6,621 nt of DNA, taken from the NCBI GenBank assembly GCA_013151785.1, contig JAADHP010000034.1, positions 1 to 6,621 on the forward strand. Direction: 5' to 3'. The notes under the pieces are model-generated. The model had not been told where the DNA came from. It did not search any database and saw nothing but the letters and a program-made list of their open reading frames with translations. The translations under genes were made by a program, and so were the position numbers. This DNA comes from Nitrospirota bacterium. Its GTDB lineage: Bacteria > Nitrospirota > Thermodesulfovibrionia > Thermodesulfovibrionales > JdFR-85. Of this stretch, positions 5,453 to 6,621 are shown piece by piece; within the stretch, counting starts at the first letter, position 1; each line of letters starts with the position of its first letter.

Positions 5453-5878
5453 ATGATGGAAAAAGTTGTTCTTAGATATAAAGACGGAAGAGTAAAAAAG
5501 GGTTATATCGTCTTCTTTTCTGAGAACGCAGACCACGTTGAAATTAAAGAATACAAGACAGAGAGGCATATAAAGGTAGAGATGGATGAGATAAAGGCAT
5601 TGTTCTTTGTTAGATCCTTTGAGGGGGATCCAGGATATAAAGAGAAAAAGAGATATGACAAGAGGGGTGTGAAGGCAAAAAAGGTTTTTGTTAAATTCAA
5701 GGATAAAGAGACGGTCCTTGGTTATATTGATAGTGAATTGCCATGGGATAAGGGATTTTTCCTTGAAAAAGAACCTGCGAAAGGCAAAGGATTTTACATA
5801 TTCCCTGTGGATGAGGGAAGCAATAATATCAAGATATTTATTGTTGCCTCATCAGTAGAGGATTTGACATTAATATAA
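5453..5878 (+). CDS. Conserved-looking hypothetical protein with an internal duplication
   Basis: A 141-residue, lysine- and glutamate-rich soluble protein with no signal peptide, membrane segment or cysteine. I do not recognise a characterised function; the VVLRYKDGRxxKGY opening recalls small beta-rich domains of unknown function. Two halves look related: VVLRYKDGRVKKGYIVFF (5-22) and VFVKFKDKETVLGYID (78-93) both read as hydrophobic-basic strand, KD turn, then GY. Each is followed by more beta-type sequence and a hydrophobic strand (IKALFFV at 47-53; EDLTLI at the end). A basic linker (about 63-77) joins them. The ATG at 5453 follows an in-frame TAA at 5438 and has no clear Shine-Dalgarno sequence; the ATG at 5456 is an alternative. 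The gene ends 33 bases before surA and probably shares its transcript. Confidence 0.75.
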   Translation: MMEKVVLRYKDGRVKKGYIVFFSENADHVEIKEYKTERHIKVEMDEIKALFFVRSFEGDPGYKEKKRYDKRGVKAKKVFVKFKDKETVLGYIDSELPWDKGFFLEKEPAKGKGFYIFPVDEGSNNIKIFIVASSVEDLTLI

Positions 5879-5911
5879 CCCATATCCAACTATAAAGATT
5901 AAGGAGAAGAG

Positions 5912-6621
5912 ATGAAAAAAACATTAGTGATTCTGTGTTTGCTTGTCTTTGCCAGATACTCTGCTGCAGCAGTGGTTATTGACAGGATTGTGGCTGTTGT
6001 AGGCAGGGATGTTATTACCTGGAGCGAGTTGTATAAAAGCATGGAGTTTGAATTCTCTGATAAGATTGCCGGCTTGTCACCTGCAGAGAAGAAGGCTGTT
6101 CTTGAGAGGTTTCAGAATCAGTATCTGGAAAAAATGATTGACCTCAGAGTTCAGCTCAATGAGGCAAGAAAGATGAATATAAATGTCACAGAATCTGAAG
6201 TAAACAGATCCATAGCAATGATAAGGAAGAAGTATGGATTGAATGAGAAGGAATTCATAAAGGCGATAGAGGCCCAGGGGCTTACCTATGATGAGTATAA
6301 AGAGAGGATTTATGAGCAGATACTTGCCTCAAAGGCTGTTAATCTTGCAGTGGCAAGTAAGATAATAGTGACTGACGAGGATATAGATGCATACCTTAAG
6401 GAGAACAAAGGTTCGTCAGCAGAAGGATACAGGTTGCGACAGATATTTCTTGTGAAACGTTCTCCCGAGGACAACAAGAGAATTCTTCAGAAGGTTAAAG
6501 TAATAATGGAGCATTTGAAAAAGGGTGAACCCTTTGATACGGTTGCCCTGAGATACTCGGAAGGTCCAAATGCCTCAAGGGGTGGTGATCTGGGATTTAT
6601 AAAAAAGGAAGACCTTGCTCC
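5912..6621 (+). CDS. surA: SurA-like periplasmic chaperone / parvulin peptidyl-prolyl isomerase (3' end outside the window)
   Basis: The first 236 codons are present and the frame is open to the edge. A Sec signal peptide is clear: MKKT, a hydrophobic core to about residue 14, and a likely cut in the Ser-Ala-Ala-Ala stretch (17-20). The mature N-terminus VVIDRIVAVVGRDVITWSEL is the classic SurA_N opening. Helical chaperone sequence continues to about residue 165, and a parvulin PpiC domain starts near 173 (YRLRQIFL), with FDTVALRYSEGPNASRGGDLGF as its conserved loop. Such proteins escort outer-membrane proteins through the periplasm and imply a two-membrane envelope. The start is fixed by AAGGAG at 5901-5906, five bases before the ATG. 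The small gene upstream is close enough for one operon. A PpiD or generic PrsA-type paralogue is possible, since the C-terminal half is not visible. Confidence 0.88.
   Translation, partial: MKKTLVILCLLVFARYSAAAVVIDRIVAVVGRDVITWSELYKSMEFEFSDKIAGLSPAEKKAVLERFQNQYLEKMIDLRVQLNEARKMNINVTESEVNRSIAMIRKKYGLNEKEFIKAIEAQGLTYDEYKERIYEQILASKAVNLAVASKIIVTDEDIDAYLKENKGSSAEGYRLRQIFLVKRSPEDNKRILQKVKVIMEHLKKGEPFDTVALRYSEGPNASRGGDLGFIKKEDLA

Overview
This is bacterial DNA, leaning towards A+T, with frequent ATA, AGA and AGG codons and strong AAGGAG-type ribosome binding sites. Two genes have Sec signal peptides, and one of them is a SurA-type periplasmic chaperone, so a Gram-negative (diderm) envelope is likely. 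A complete pair of genes for CDP-inositol-based di-myo-inositol phosphate synthesis, plus a TM1367-like cyclophilin-fold protein, leans towards a thermophile or a relative of one. Nitrospirota, Thermodesulfobacteria or Aquificota-like lineages fit, but the window alone does not prove any of them.

Layout. Bases 1-298 are a leader region with a palindrome, a good sigma70-like promoter and a direct repeat. It is followed by a tight plus-strand operon (299-2715) of myo-inositol-1-phosphate synthase and a fused cytidylyltransferase / CDP-alcohol phosphotransferase. The first enzyme makes inositol-1-phosphate. The second should activate it with CTP and condense CDP-inositol with another inositol phosphate at the membrane. 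A minus-strand pair (3602-2719) meets this operon tail to tail with only 3 bases between stop codons. It encodes an exported TlpA-type thioredoxin and, overlapping it by one base, a small cyclophilin-fold protein.

The 652-base region 3603-4254 has no convincing gene. It holds the tlpA promoter, nine in-phase copies of a degenerate 8-base unit flanked by 7-base units (3705-3823), and a 157-base segment bounded by imperfect 39-base inverted repeats (3868-4024) that looks like a miniature inverted-repeat element. A lone hypE (4255-5274), a [NiFe]-hydrogenase cyanide-ligand maturation gene, follows without any other hyp gene in view. Immediately after its stop codon is a stretch that reads like the C-terminal tail of a parvulin/SurA-type isomerase with no body (5275-5440). 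Then come a 141-residue protein with an internal duplication and the first 236 codons of a SurA-like peptidyl-prolyl isomerase that runs off the window.

The best leads are non-coding or scar-like: the inverted-repeat element, the composite 8/7-base array, and the headless isomerase tail joined to the end of hypE. Together they suggest that hypE sits at a rearrangement point in an older isomerase operon. I did not find a clear new multi-gene system.
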